Shown piece after piece: positions 14,948 to 23,925 of a stretch of 45,025 bases of DNA. The translations under genes and the position numbers were made by a program. Source of the DNA: Faecalimonas sp. GTDB taxonomy: Bacteria > Bacillota > Clostridia > Lachnospirales > Lachnospiraceae. The notes below the pieces were generated by a model. The model did not search any database and was not told where the DNA came from. It saw nothing but the letters and a program-made list of their open reading frames with translations. The DNA lies in NCBI GenBank assembly GCA_020024645.1, contig JAHHTN010000008.1:1-45025 (forward strand), given 5' to 3'. The first letter of the stretch is position 1; every line of letters starts with the position of its first letter.

Positions 14948-16435
14948 ATGAAACTGAAAAATCTACTGCAACCGATAAAATACAGTATCCGACAAGGAAA
15001 GGAAATCTTGGATATTGAAAAAATAACGCAAGATTCAAGGGAAGTAAGATCAAACACATTGTTTGTCTGTATAAAAGGTACAAGAACAGATGGAAATTTT
15101 TATATTGGAGAAGCAGTAGAAAAAGGTGCGGTTGCGATTTTATCAGACGAAGAAGTAGAAGTACCGAAAGAAATCACATTTATTTTAGTGGAAAATGCGA
15201 GGGAAACTTTGGCAAAGATAGCAACTGTTTTTTATGGAGAACCTTCTAAAGAACTGTTTATGATAGGGATTACAGGAACAAAAGGAAAGACGACAACAGC
15301 TTATATGATTTATCATATTTTAAAAGAGGCGGGATATAAGGTTGGTCTTATTGGAACAATTGAGGTGCGAATAGGGGAAAAAAGCATACCTACACAAAAC
15401 ACGTCTCCAGAAGCTACAGATATACAGTTCTTTTTAAGAGAAATGGTCTTAGCAAAGTGTAATGTGGCTATTATGGAAGTTTCTTCACAAGGATTAAAAC
15501 TTCATAGAACAGATGAAATTCAGTTTGATATTGGTGTATTTACTAATTTGGGAAAGGATCATATTAGCAAATTTGAGCATAAAAATTTTGAAGAGTATAA
15601 AAATTGCAAAGCAAAATTATTTACACAAAGTAAGATTGCAATTGCTAATATAGATAGTCCTTATTGGAAAGAAATGTTTAAATATTCCAAGTGTAAAACG
15701 ACTACGTTTGGACTTTCAAAAAAAGCTGATTATTATGCAAAAAATGTAAAAGCAATAAAAAAGAATGGAAAATTGGGGATACAGTATCAGATTGCAGGAA
15801 GAATGTGTGGAAAAATCAGTTTATCTATGGCGGGAAAATTCAATGTTTATAATGCACTTTGTGCTATAGCAGTTTGTAAAGAACTTGATGTTTCTTTCGA
15901 GAGAATAAAAGAATCGTTGGAGAAAATTCAAGTAAAAGGAAGAGTAGAGCAGATATGTACGGATCGAGGAACGATTGTTTTGATAGATTATGCTCATAAT
16001 GCTATGAGTTTACAAAGTATTTTAGAAATGGTACACTCATATCATCCGTGTCATATAATATGTATTTTTGGATGTGGAGGAAATCGGACAAAAGAAGGAC
16101 GAAGGTATGAAATGGGAAAGATATCAGGAGCATTGTCTGATTTTACGATTATTACTTCTGATAATCCAAGATATGAGAATCCTTTGCAGATTATGAGAGA
16201 AATAAGAGAAGGAGTGGAATCTGAACATGGACATTATTTAGAAATTTGTAATCGCATGGAAGCTATACGGTATGGGATAAAGAGTGCTGGTGAGAATGAT
16301 ATTATTGTACTTGCAGGAAAGGGCCATGAAGAATATCAGGAAATCGAAGGAATTAAATATCATATGACAGATAGAGAAATGGTTTGTGAAATTATAGATG
16401 AGGATAAGAAAAATGTATGCAGATATTATTATTGA
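14948..16435 (+). CDS. murE: UDP-MurNAc-tripeptide synthetase MurE
   Basis: This 495-residue Mur ligase adds the third amino acid to UDP-MurNAc-L-Ala-D-Glu in peptidoglycan synthesis. The ATP loop is GITGTKGKTTTA (107-118), followed by the NTSPEATDIQ region that binds UDP-MurNAc and the central domain. The C-terminal domain has the DNPR motif at 405-408, which in this family selects meso-diaminopimelate; lysine-adding enzymes lack it. This therefore predicts mDAP in the wall. AGGAAAGG precedes the start. It lies apart from a dcw cluster and its end overlaps priA by 23 bases. Confidence 0.93.
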   Translation: MKLKNLLQPIKYSIRQGKEILDIEKITQDSREVRSNTLFVCIKGTRTDGNFYIGEAVEKGAVAILSDEEVEVPKEITFILVENARETLAKIATVFYGEPSKELFMIGITGTKGKTTTAYMIYHILKEAGYKVGLIGTIEVRIGEKSIPTQNTSPEATDIQFFLREMVLAKCNVAIMEVSSQGLKLHRTDEIQFDIGVFTNLGKDHISKFEHKNFEEYKNCKAKLFTQSKIAIANIDSPYWKEMFKYSKCKTTTFGLSKKADYYAKNVKAIKKNGKLGIQYQIAGRMCGKISLSMAGKFNVYNALCAIAVCKELDVSFERIKESLEKIQVKGRVEQICTDRGTIVLIDYAHNAMSLQSILEMVHSYHPCHIICIFGCGGNRTKEGRRYEMGKISGALSDFTIITSDNPRYENPLQIMREIREGVESEHGHYLEICNRMEAIRYGIKSAGENDIIVLAGKGHEEYQEIEGIKYHMTDREMVCEIIDEDKKNVCRYYY

Positions 16436-18641
16436 TCTTATACATGAAAATGTAGATAGAGTATTTCAATATATTGTTCCATCACAGTTGGAAGGAAAAG
16501 TTAAAGAGGGCATGGAGGTCCTCGTTCCTTTTGGTGCAGGAAATAAAAGAAAAAAGGGGTATATCATTGGCTTTTCTGAGAAATGTAATTATGATTCTAG
16601 TAAAATGAAAGAGATTTATGAAATTTCAGATAAAGCGGTGCAGATAGAAGGAAGACTTGTGTTATTGGCGGGCTGGATAAAGGAAAACTATGGTGGAACA
16701 ATGATACAGGCACTAAAAACAGTTCTTCCAGTTAAACAAAAAAGACGAGAAAAAATAAGTAGAACAATTCGACTTCTTTTAAATGAAGACGAGGCGAGAA
16801 AAAAATTGGAAGAATTTTTACATAGGAATATGAAAGCGAGGGCAAGAGTTCTGGCAGAACTTATGGATAATAAAGAGTTGCCGGAAACTCTTATTATAAA
16901 GAAATTAAATATTACTAGAAATGTGATAAAAACCTTAGAAGAACAGAGGATTGTGTCTGTGGAGTCAGAACGTGTATATCGTAACCCAATTCAACATACA
17001 CAAAGAACAGCAAGTATAGTGACTTATACCCAAGAGCAACAAAATGCTATAACACAGTTTAAGGAAGATTATTGTAGTGGAATACGGAAAACTTATTTGA
17101 TACATGGAATTACTGGTAGTGGTAAAACGGAAGTTTACATGGAAATGATCGAGGAAGTTGTGCGAGAAGGAAAACAAGCGATTTTTCTGATTCCTGAGAT
17201 TGCACTAACATACCAGACGGTTATGCGGTTTTACAGGCGGTTTGGAGATAGGGTATCTATTATGAATTCGAGGTTATCAGAAGGGGAAAAATATGATCAA
17301 ATGATTCGTGCGAAAAACGGGGAAATTGATGTAATGATAGGTCCACGTTCAGCACTGTTTACTCCTTTTGCACGTCTTGGATTGATTGTAATAGATGAGG
17401 AACATGAAGCAACTTATAAAAGTGAACAGATTCCAAGATACCATGCAAGAGAAACTGCAAGAAGAAGAGCCGAAATGGAAGGGGCGAGTGTGGTTCTTGG
17501 CTCAGCAACTCCGTCGGTTGATTCTTATTATAAAGCTCTGCACGGGGAATATACATTGTTAGAATTAAAACGGAGGGCAACAGGTCAGGAACTTCCTCAA
17601 ATGTATACGGTAGATTTGCGAGAAGAATTAAAGAAAGGAAACCGTTCGATTATCAGTGATAGATTGAAAACTCTTATAGAGGAAAGATTAGAGAAAAAAG
17701 AACAGATTATCTTGTTTATCAATCGGAGAGGTTATGCTGGGTTTGTTTCTTGTCGTTCTTGTGGGTATGTGGCAAAATGTCCTCACTGTGATGTGGCATT
17801 ATCTTCTCATAAAAATGACAAATTAGTTTGTCATTATTGCGGATATGAAGAATCCATGCAAACAAGTTGTCCGAAATGTAAATCCCGACATATTGGAGGA
17901 TTCAAAGCAGGAACACAACAAATTGAAGAAATTGTAGAAAAAGAATTTCCGACTGCAAAAGTTTTACGTATGGATATGGATACGACAAAGGAAAAAGGCG
18001 GACATGCAAAAATTTTATCTGCATTTGCAAATGAAGAGGCAGATATTTTAATTGGAACACAGATGATTGTAAAAGGGCATGATTTTCCGAATGTAACTTT
18101 AGTAGGAATATTGGCAGCGGATTTGTCTCTTTATGCAAATGATTATCGAGCAGGAGAAAGGACGTTTCAATTGTTGACCCAAGCTGGTGGACGTGCAGGA
18201 CGTGCAGAGAAGAAAGGTGAGGTAGTCATTCAAACGTATAGTCCGGAACATTATTGCATTCAGACAGCAGCACAACAAAGTTATGAAGCATTCTATCAGG
18301 CAGAAATAAATTATCGAGAATTGATGGGATATCCACCAGCAGAGCAATTGCTTGCCATATACATGACGAGTAGAGATGAGCAGTTGTTGGAGAGAGGAGC
18401 GTTTTTCTTAAAAGAGTATGCAGAAAGAGTAAATAAGAGAAAAGAATATCAGATTATCGGCCCTGTAAGCCCTTATATAGAAAAAATAAATGATGTTTAC
18501 AGAAAATTAATTTATATAAAACAAGAAAGATATGATATGCTAATAGATATGAAAGATTTTTTAGAAAAATATATAGAAATGAATTCCGGATTTCAAAAAA
18601 TAAAAATTCAATTTGATTTCAATCCGGTTAATGTATTTTAG
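16413..18641 (+). CDS. priA: Primosomal replication-restart helicase PriA
   Basis: This 742-residue 3'-5' helicase reloads the replisome at stalled forks. After an N-terminal DNA-binding domain comes helicase motif I GITGSGKTEVYMEM (232-245) and motif II IVIDEEHEATYK. A zinc-binding region carries four Cys pairs (CRSCGY, CPHCD, CHYCGY, CPKCK), then motifs V and VI (GTQMIVKGHDFPNV, QAGGRAGRAEKKGEV). I start at ATG 16413, eight bases after GAGGA; an in-frame ATG at 16398 is possible but lies on that site. The start overlaps murE by 23 bases. It begins the conserved priA-def-fmt-rsmB order. Confidence 0.96.
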   Translation: MYADIIIDLIHENVDRVFQYIVPSQLEGKVKEGMEVLVPFGAGNKRKKGYIIGFSEKCNYDSSKMKEIYEISDKAVQIEGRLVLLAGWIKENYGGTMIQALKTVLPVKQKRREKISRTIRLLLNEDEARKKLEEFLHRNMKARARVLAELMDNKELPETLIIKKLNITRNVIKTLEEQRIVSVESERVYRNPIQHTQRTASIVTYTQEQQNAITQFKEDYCSGIRKTYLIHGITGSGKTEVYMEMIEEVVREGKQAIFLIPEIALTYQTVMRFYRRFGDRVSIMNSRLSEGEKYDQMIRAKNGEIDVMIGPRSALFTPFARLGLIVIDEEHEATYKSEQIPRYHARETARRRAEMEGASVVLGSATPSVDSYYKALHGEYTLLELKRRATGQELPQMYTVDLREELKKGNRSIISDRLKTLIEERLEKKEQIILFINRRGYAGFVSCRSCGYVAKCPHCDVALSSHKNDKLVCHYCGYEESMQTSCPKCKSRHIGGFKAGTQQIEEIVEKEFPTAKVLRMDMDTTKEKGGHAKILSAFANEEADILIGTQMIVKGHDFPNVTLVGILAADLSLYANDYRAGERTFQLLTQAGGRAGRAEKKGEVVIQTYSPEHYCIQTAAQQSYEAFYQAEINYRELMGYPPAEQLLAIYMTSRDEQLLERGAFFLKEYAERVNKRKEYQIIGPVSPYIEKINDVYRKLIYIKQERYDMLIDMKDFLEKYIEMNSGFQKIKIQFDFNPVNVF

Positions 18642-18654
18642 AAGGGAGCAAATA

Positions 18655-19128
18655 ATGGCTATTCGAGAAATTAGAAAAATTGGTGATGAAGTTTTAACAA
18701 AGAAATGTAAAGAAGTAAAAACAATTACACCTAGAACATTGGAACTTATTGATGATATGTTTGATACAATGTACGAAGAAATGGGAGTTGGACTTGCAGC
18801 CCCACAGGTAGGAATTTTAAAGAGAATTGTTACAATTGATGTGGGTGAAGGACCGATTTTACTTATTAATCCGGAGATTATTGAGACAAGTGGAGAACAG
18901 ACTGGTGATGAAGGATGCTTAAGCGTACCTGGGAAAGCAGGAGAGGTAACGAGACCATTTTATGCGAAGGTTAGAGCATACGATGAAGAGATGCAACCTT
19001 TTGAAATAGAAGGAGAAGGACTATTAGCACGAGCATTTTGTCATGAAATTGATCATTTAGAAGGAAAGTTATATGTGGACAAAGTAGAAGGAGAACTTCA
19101 TGATGTTTTCTACGGGGAGGAAGAATAA
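18655..19128 (+). CDS. def: Peptide deformylase
   Basis: This 157-residue metalloenzyme removes the formyl group from the initiator methionine of new proteins. All three family motifs are present: GLAAPQVG (46-53), EGCLS (86-90, with metal ligand Cys88) and HEIDH (130-134, ligands His130 and His134, catalytic Glu131). I start at ATG 18655, preceded by GAAGGGAGC; the longer in-frame extension would begin inside priA and lacks a ribosome site. It lies 13 bases after priA and one base before fmt, the gene for the opposite formylation step. Confidence 0.97.
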   Translation: MAIREIRKIGDEVLTKKCKEVKTITPRTLELIDDMFDTMYEEMGVGLAAPQVGILKRIVTIDVGEGPILLINPEIIETSGEQTGDEGCLSVPGKAGEVTRPFYAKVRAYDEEMQPFEIEGEGLLARAFCHEIDHLEGKLYVDKVEGELHDVFYGEEE

Positions 19129-19129
19129 G

Positions 19130-20059
19130 ATGAAAATAATTTTTATGGGAACTCCAGATTTTTCTGTTGGAACTTTGGAAGAACTTATTCGTGCTGGTCA
19201 TGAAGTTGTGTTAGTGGTTACACAGCCAGATAAACCAAAAGGAAGAGGAAAGGAAATGCAATTTACCCCAGTTAAGGAGGTTGCACTACAGCATGGGATA
19301 CCTGTATTTCAGCCAAAGAAAATTCGTGATTCTGAGAGTGTGGAAGAATTGAGAAAATACCAAGCAGATGTCATGGTTGTTGTTGCTTTCGGACAGATTA
19401 TACCAAAAGAGATTTTAGAGATGACATCATATGGTTGTATTAATGTACATGCATCACTTCTTCCGAAGTATCGTGGAGCAGCACCGATTCAATGGTCTAT
19501 TATTGATGGGGAAGATGTTACAGGAGTAACAACAATGCAGATGGATGAGGGATTGGATACAGGAGATATGCTTTTGAAAACGGAAATTCCAATTTCATCA
19601 AAAGAAACAGGAGGGAGTCTTCACGATAAATTAGCAGAAGCTGGAGCAAAACTTTGTGTAGAAACATTGAAAGCGTTAGAAGACAAAACGCTTATGAGAG
19701 AAAAACAAGGAGAAACAACTACGGCATATGCTAGAATGTTAGACAAACAATTGGGAAATATTGATTGGAATAGTGATGCAGAAAAAATTGAAAGATTAAT
19801 TCGAGGATTAAATCCATGGCCAAGTGCATATACTGTTTGGGAAGATAAAATTATGAAAATTTGGGAAGCGGAAGTTTTTGAAGGGCAGGAAAAATGTGAA
19901 GCAGGAACGATTGTAAAAGTGGAAAAAGATGGATTTTTTGTGCAAACAGGAAAAAATCTTCTTAAAATAACACAGTTGCAAATTCCAGGAAAGAAAAGAA
20001 TAGATGCAGGGGCGTTTTTAAGAGGATATACGATAAAAGAACAGACAAAATTGGGATAG
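19130..20059 (+). CDS. fmt: Methionyl-tRNA formyltransferase
   Basis: This 309-residue enzyme transfers a formyl group from 10-formyl-tetrahydrofolate to initiator Met-tRNA. The N-terminal IIFMGTPDFSVGTLEEL and the folate-site block VHASLLPKYRGAAPIQW are diagnostic, followed by the DEGLDTGDML segment and a C-terminal tRNA-binding domain (from about residue 205). GGGGAGG upstream selects ATG 19130; an earlier ATG at 19100 overlaps def. One base separates it from def, giving a coupled formylation-deformylation pair. Confidence 0.97.
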   Translation: MKIIFMGTPDFSVGTLEELIRAGHEVVLVVTQPDKPKGRGKEMQFTPVKEVALQHGIPVFQPKKIRDSESVEELRKYQADVMVVVAFGQIIPKEILEMTSYGCINVHASLLPKYRGAAPIQWSIIDGEDVTGVTTMQMDEGLDTGDMLLKTEIPISSKETGGSLHDKLAEAGAKLCVETLKALEDKTLMREKQGETTTAYARMLDKQLGNIDWNSDAEKIERLIRGLNPWPSAYTVWEDKIMKIWEAEVFEGQEKCEAGTIVKVEKDGFFVQTGKNLLKITQLQIPGKKRIDAGAFLRGYTIKEQTKLG

Positions 20060-20082
20060 TTTAGAAAGTAGAGGTAGTAATC

Positions 20083-20787
20083 ATGTATTATCCAATGTAT
20101 TTTGATCCGACATATGTGTTGATTATCGTTGGAATGATAATCACTCTTATAGCATCAGCACGTGTGAAAAGCACATTTGCAAAATATCAGTCAGTGTCAA
20201 ATCATTCTGGTATGACAGGAAGGGAAGCGGCTGAGAGAATTTTACACAATGCGAATATATATGATGTGAGAATTGAGAGGGTGTCTGGGCATCTGACAGA
20301 TCATTATGATCCGAGAAATAAAGTACTTCGTTTGTCAGATAGCACATATCAATCAGCATCCGTTGCAGCAGTAGGTGTTGCAGCGCATGAATGTGGACAC
20401 GCTATTCAGCATGCAACAGGATATGCACCACTTCAGTTTAGAGGAGCATTGGTACCTGTGGCAAATTTTGGAGCGACGATTGCATGGCCGTTGATTTTGT
20501 TAGGATTTTTCATTACAGGCCGTTCCTCAGATTTATTTATTCATTTAGGAATTATAGCCTTTTCGCTTTCTGTATTGTTTCAACTTGTTACGCTTCCGGT
20601 AGAATTTAATGCATCTAGACGTGCAATAAGAATTTTAGGAAGTAGTGGTATGTTATATCAAAATGAAGTATCTGATACGAAAAAAGTTTTGAGTGCGGCA
20701 GCGTTGACTTATGTGGCTAGTGCAGCTGCATCTATTTTGCAGTTAGTTCGTATTCTTTTAATTGCAGGAGGAAGAAGAGATGACTAA
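20083..20787 (+). CDS. YugP-type membrane zinc metallopeptidase
   Basis: This 234-residue membrane protein has an N-terminal hydrophobic segment (about 8-25) and further membrane spans near residues 125-165 and 205-230. AAHECGHAIQH carries the HExxH-type zinc site (H-E-C-G-H), preceded by the family block LRLSDSTYQSASVAAVGVAA. The family is annotated as neutral zinc metallopeptidases (YugP); substrate and role are not established. It lies in the fmt-rsmB interval, a usual place in Clostridia, and overlaps the rsmB start by eight bases. Confidence 0.9.
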   Translation: MYYPMYFDPTYVLIIVGMIITLIASARVKSTFAKYQSVSNHSGMTGREAAERILHNANIYDVRIERVSGHLTDHYDPRNKVLRLSDSTYQSASVAAVGVAAHECGHAIQHATGYAPLQFRGALVPVANFGATIAWPLILLGFFITGRSSDLFIHLGIIAFSLSVLFQLVTLPVEFNASRRAIRILGSSGMLYQNEVSDTKKVLSAAALTYVASAAASILQLVRILLIAGGRRDD

Positions 20788-22129
20788 ACAGATTAGTGAA
20801 AGAGAAATCGTTTTAGGAATTTTACTTGAGATTACAAAAGAAGGCGGATATAGCCATATTGTTCTTAGAAATACGTTAGAAAAATACCAGTATTTAGATA
20901 AAAAAGAGCGTGCCTTCATTACAAGAGTTGTGGAAGGAACGTTAGAACATTTGATAGAAATAGATTATATCATTAATCAATTTTCAAAAGTAAAGGTAAA
21001 TAAAATGAAGCCAGTTATTCGTACAATTATTAGGGACTCTGTCTATCAGATAAAATATATGGACAGTGTTCCTAATTCTGCTGTTTGTAATGAAGCAGTG
21101 AAACTAGCTGAGAAGAAAGGTTTTTTCCAATTAAAAGGATTTGTGAACGGAGTGTTACGTAATATTGACAGAAATGTAAGTAATATTCAATATCCAGATA
21201 AAAAGAATATGATAGAATATATGTCGATAAAATATTCGATGCCTATTTGGATATTAAAAGAATGGAAAAAATCTTATGATTTACCGACAATAGAAAAAAT
21301 GTTACAAGGCTTTCTTTTGGAAAAAGGAACAACTATTCGTTGTAATTTACATAAGATTTCCAAAGAAAATTTAATGAAAAAACTTATTGAAGAAAATGTA
21401 CAAGTAAAAGAACACCCTTATCTTCCATATGCATTAGAAATTTCAGGATATAATTATCTTGGAGATTTGGAAAGTTTTAGGGAAGGATATTTTCAAGTGC
21501 AGGATATCAGTTCTATGCTTGTTGCAGAGATTGCAGATCCGAAGGAAAATAATTATGTTATTGATGTTTGTTCTGCTCCTGGTGGCAAAGCATTACATAT
21601 GGCTGATAAATTATGTGGAACAGGTTGTGTAGAGGCTAGAGATTTGACTGAGAAAAAAGTTAAGTTAATAGAGGATAATATTGAGCGTTCTAGAATGAAA
21701 AATATCCATGCAGTACAGCAAGATGCATTGGTTTATGATGAAAAGTCAAAAGAAAAAGCGGATATTGTTTTAGCAGATTTACCGTGTTCTGGTCTTGGAG
21801 TTTTAGGGAAAAAGACAGATATCAAATATAAAATGACTAAAGAAACACAAAATGAATTGAGAAAATTGCAGAGGGAGATTTTGTCAGTTGTGCAAAATTA
21901 TGTAAAATCTGGAGGGAATCTTATATATAGTACTTGTACGATTAATGAAGAAGAAAATATGGAAAACGTACGATGGTTTTTGCAACAATACAAACAATAT
22001 CGATTAGTTTCTGTAGAAGATAATCTTTGTGAACAATTAAAATCATCTGTAAAAGAAGGGTGTATTCAATTCCTTCCAGGAATACATAACAGTGACGGAT
22101 TTTTTATAGCGAAATTCAGAAAGGATTAG
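20780..22129 (+). CDS. rsmB: 16S rRNA (cytosine-967-C5) methyltransferase RsmB
   Basis: This 449-residue SAM enzyme methylates C967 of 16S rRNA. The N-terminal NusB-like RNA-binding domain (about 1-140) contains the TIIRDSVYQIKYMDSVPNSA block. The methyltransferase domain has the SAM motif DVCSAPGGKALHMA, and the two cysteines of this class sit in DLPCSGLGVLG and STCTINEEEN. The start at ATG 20780 follows GGAGGAAG closely and overlaps the peptidase gene by eight bases. One base separates it from rlmN, a second rRNA methylase. Confidence 0.95.
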   Translation: MTKQISEREIVLGILLEITKEGGYSHIVLRNTLEKYQYLDKKERAFITRVVEGTLEHLIEIDYIINQFSKVKVNKMKPVIRTIIRDSVYQIKYMDSVPNSAVCNEAVKLAEKKGFFQLKGFVNGVLRNIDRNVSNIQYPDKKNMIEYMSIKYSMPIWILKEWKKSYDLPTIEKMLQGFLLEKGTTIRCNLHKISKENLMKKLIEENVQVKEHPYLPYALEISGYNYLGDLESFREGYFQVQDISSMLVAEIADPKENNYVIDVCSAPGGKALHMADKLCGTGCVEARDLTEKKVKLIEDNIERSRMKNIHAVQQDALVYDEKSKEKADIVLADLPCSGLGVLGKKTDIKYKMTKETQNELRKLQREILSVVQNYVKSGGNLIYSTCTINEEENMENVRWFLQQYKQYRLVSVEDNLCEQLKSSVKEGCIQFLPGIHNSDGFFIAKFRKD

Positions 22130-22130
22130 T

Positions 22131-23174
22131 ATGGACAAGAAAGATATTCGCTCTTATACACCAGAAGAGTTAAAGAAAGAGATGGAAAGTATAGGTGAAA
22201 AAGCTTTTCGAAGTAAACAGATATACAGTTGGTTACATGAAAAATTGATAGATTCCTTTGATGAAATGACAAATGTATCGAAAGCATTGCGAGAAAAATT
22301 GGAGCAAGATTATGAAATTTATTCGGTGAAAATGGTGGAAAGACAGATTTCTAAAATGGATGGAACTAATAAATTTCTTTTTGCTTTGAGAGATAACCAT
22401 GTGGTAGAAAGTGTGTTAATGCGCTATAAACATGGTAATTCTGTCTGTATATCCTCCCAAGTTGGATGCCGTATGGGATGTAGATTTTGCGCTTCTACTT
22501 TAGATGGATTGGCTAGAAATTTAACTCCGTCGGAAATGCTGGGACAAATTTATCAAATACAAAAAATTTCAGGTGAACGAGTTTCCAATATTGTTATTAT
22601 GGGGACTGGTGAACCTTTAGATAACTATGAAAATTTTGTTCAATTTATTAAGTTGATTAGTAATGAATGTGGATTACATATTAGCCAAAGAAATGTTACT
22701 GTGTCTACGTGTGGAATTGTTCCAAATATGAAGCGACTTGCTGAAGAAAAATTTCAAATTACATTAGCACTTTCTCTTCATGGTTCAACACAAGAAAAGA
22801 GAAGGGAATTAATGCCAGTGGCAAATAAATATGACCTGAAAGAAGTACTTGAAGCGTGTGATTATTATTTTGATAAGACGGGTAGAAGGATTACATTTGA
22901 GTATAGTCTTGTGCAAGGAGTTAATGATAGGGAAGAAGATGCGAAGGAACTGATTTCTATTTTAAAACCACGAAATTGTCATTTGAATCTAATTCCAGTC
23001 AATCCGATTAAGGAGAGAAATTTTGAAAAACCTACAAGGCAGAATGCGGAAAAATTCAAAAATAAACTTGAAAAAAGTGGAATAAATGTTACTATAAGAA
23101 GAGAAATGGGCTCAGATATTGATGGGGCTTGTGGACAACTTCGAAGACGCTACTCGGAGGAAAGTAAAATATAA
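22131..23174 (+). CDS. rlmN: Dual-specificity RNA methyltransferase RlmN (23S A2503 / tRNA A37)
   Basis: This 347-residue radical-SAM enzyme makes 2-methyladenosine in 23S rRNA and tRNA. The [4Fe-4S] cluster cysteines are Cys113, Cys117 and Cys120 (CRMGCRFC), and the methyl-carrying cysteine is Cys334 near the end (DGACGQLR). The block VIMGTGEPLDNYENF is the usual GGEP-like SAM-contact region. The presence of RlmN-type spacing and no Cfr hallmark makes the housekeeping enzyme the better call. It begins one base after rsmB and ends ten bases before stp. Confidence 0.95.
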   Translation: MDKKDIRSYTPEELKKEMESIGEKAFRSKQIYSWLHEKLIDSFDEMTNVSKALREKLEQDYEIYSVKMVERQISKMDGTNKFLFALRDNHVVESVLMRYKHGNSVCISSQVGCRMGCRFCASTLDGLARNLTPSEMLGQIYQIQKISGERVSNIVIMGTGEPLDNYENFVQFIKLISNECGLHISQRNVTVSTCGIVPNMKRLAEEKFQITLALSLHGSTQEKRRELMPVANKYDLKEVLEACDYYFDKTGRRITFEYSLVQGVNDREEDAKELISILKPRNCHLNLIPVNPIKERNFEKPTRQNAEKFKNKLEKSGINVTIRREMGSDIDGACGQLRRRYSEESKI

Positions 23175-23184
23175 GGAGAAGTTT

Positions 23185-23925
23185 ATGAAGATATTTTCGT
23201 TGACGGACATAGGCAGAAAACGAGAAGTGAATCAGGATTATGTATACGTAACAGATAAGCCTGTTGGTCATATTCCAAATCTATTTGTTGTAGCAGATGG
23301 TATGGGTGGTCATAAAGCAGGAGATTTTGCGTCAAAATATGCAGTGCAAGTTTTAGAAGAACATATTAGAAATAATTCGGGAATGGGACCAGAGGTGATT
23401 ATCACTGAAGCTGTTCAAGAAGCCAATCACAAAATTGTGGAAAAGGCAAGAGAAAATACCGAAATGGAAGGAATGGGAACAACTTTAGTAGTTGCAACGA
23501 TTATTGAACATACACTGTATTTTGCCAATGTCGGAGATAGCAGACTGTATTTGATCAGAGATGAGATAAAACAGTTGTCGAAGGACCATTCTTTAGTAGA
23601 AGAAATGGTTCGTTTAGGGGGATTAAATGAGGAAGAAGCGAAACATCATCCGGATAAGAATATTATCACAAGAGCTATAGGAGCAAAGGAAGATGTGGAA
23701 GCGGACTTTTTTGAATATCATTTGCAGAAAGGCGATATCATTTTAATGTGCACAGATGGTTTAACCAATATGGTGGATGATAATGAGATTTTTAAAATCG
23801 TCAAAAGTGGAAGAGATATTGTTGAAACTGCAATGAAATTAGTAGAAAAAGCAAATGAGAACGGCGGGAAGGACAATATTGGAATTGTACTTGTTGAACC
23901 ATTTGTATGTGAGGTGAATGTATAA
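23185..23925 (+). CDS. prpC: PP2C-type Ser/Thr protein phosphatase Stp/PrpC
   Basis: This 246-residue metal-dependent phosphatase reverses phosphorylation by the adjacent PknB kinase. The PP2C motifs appear in order: DIGRKREVNQDY, VVADGMGGHKAG (metal-binding Asp), EGMGTTLVVA, ANVGDSRLYLI, DHSLVEEMVRLG, MCTDGLTNMV and GGKDNIGIVLV. AAGGAGAA before ATG 23185 fixes the start; a longer frame beginning inside rlmN lacks this. Its stop overlaps the pknB start (TAATG), the usual phosphatase-kinase coupling of Firmicutes. Confidence 0.96.
   Translation: MKIFSLTDIGRKREVNQDYVYVTDKPVGHIPNLFVVADGMGGHKAGDFASKYAVQVLEEHIRNNSGMGPEVIITEAVQEANHKIVEKARENTEMEGMGTTLVVATIIEHTLYFANVGDSRLYLIRDEIKQLSKDHSLVEEMVRLGGLNEEEAKHHPDKNIITRAIGAKEDVEADFFEYHLQKGDIILMCTDGLTNMVDDNEIFKIVKSGRDIVETAMKLVEKANENGGKDNIGIVLVEPFVCEVNV

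Noticed and set aside
22131..23174. Cfr-type antibiotic-resistance methyltransferase instead of RlmN
   Set aside because: The gene lies in the conserved rsmB-rlmN-prpC-pknB order and its sequence has the normal RlmN layout, so the housekeeping enzyme is the better call.
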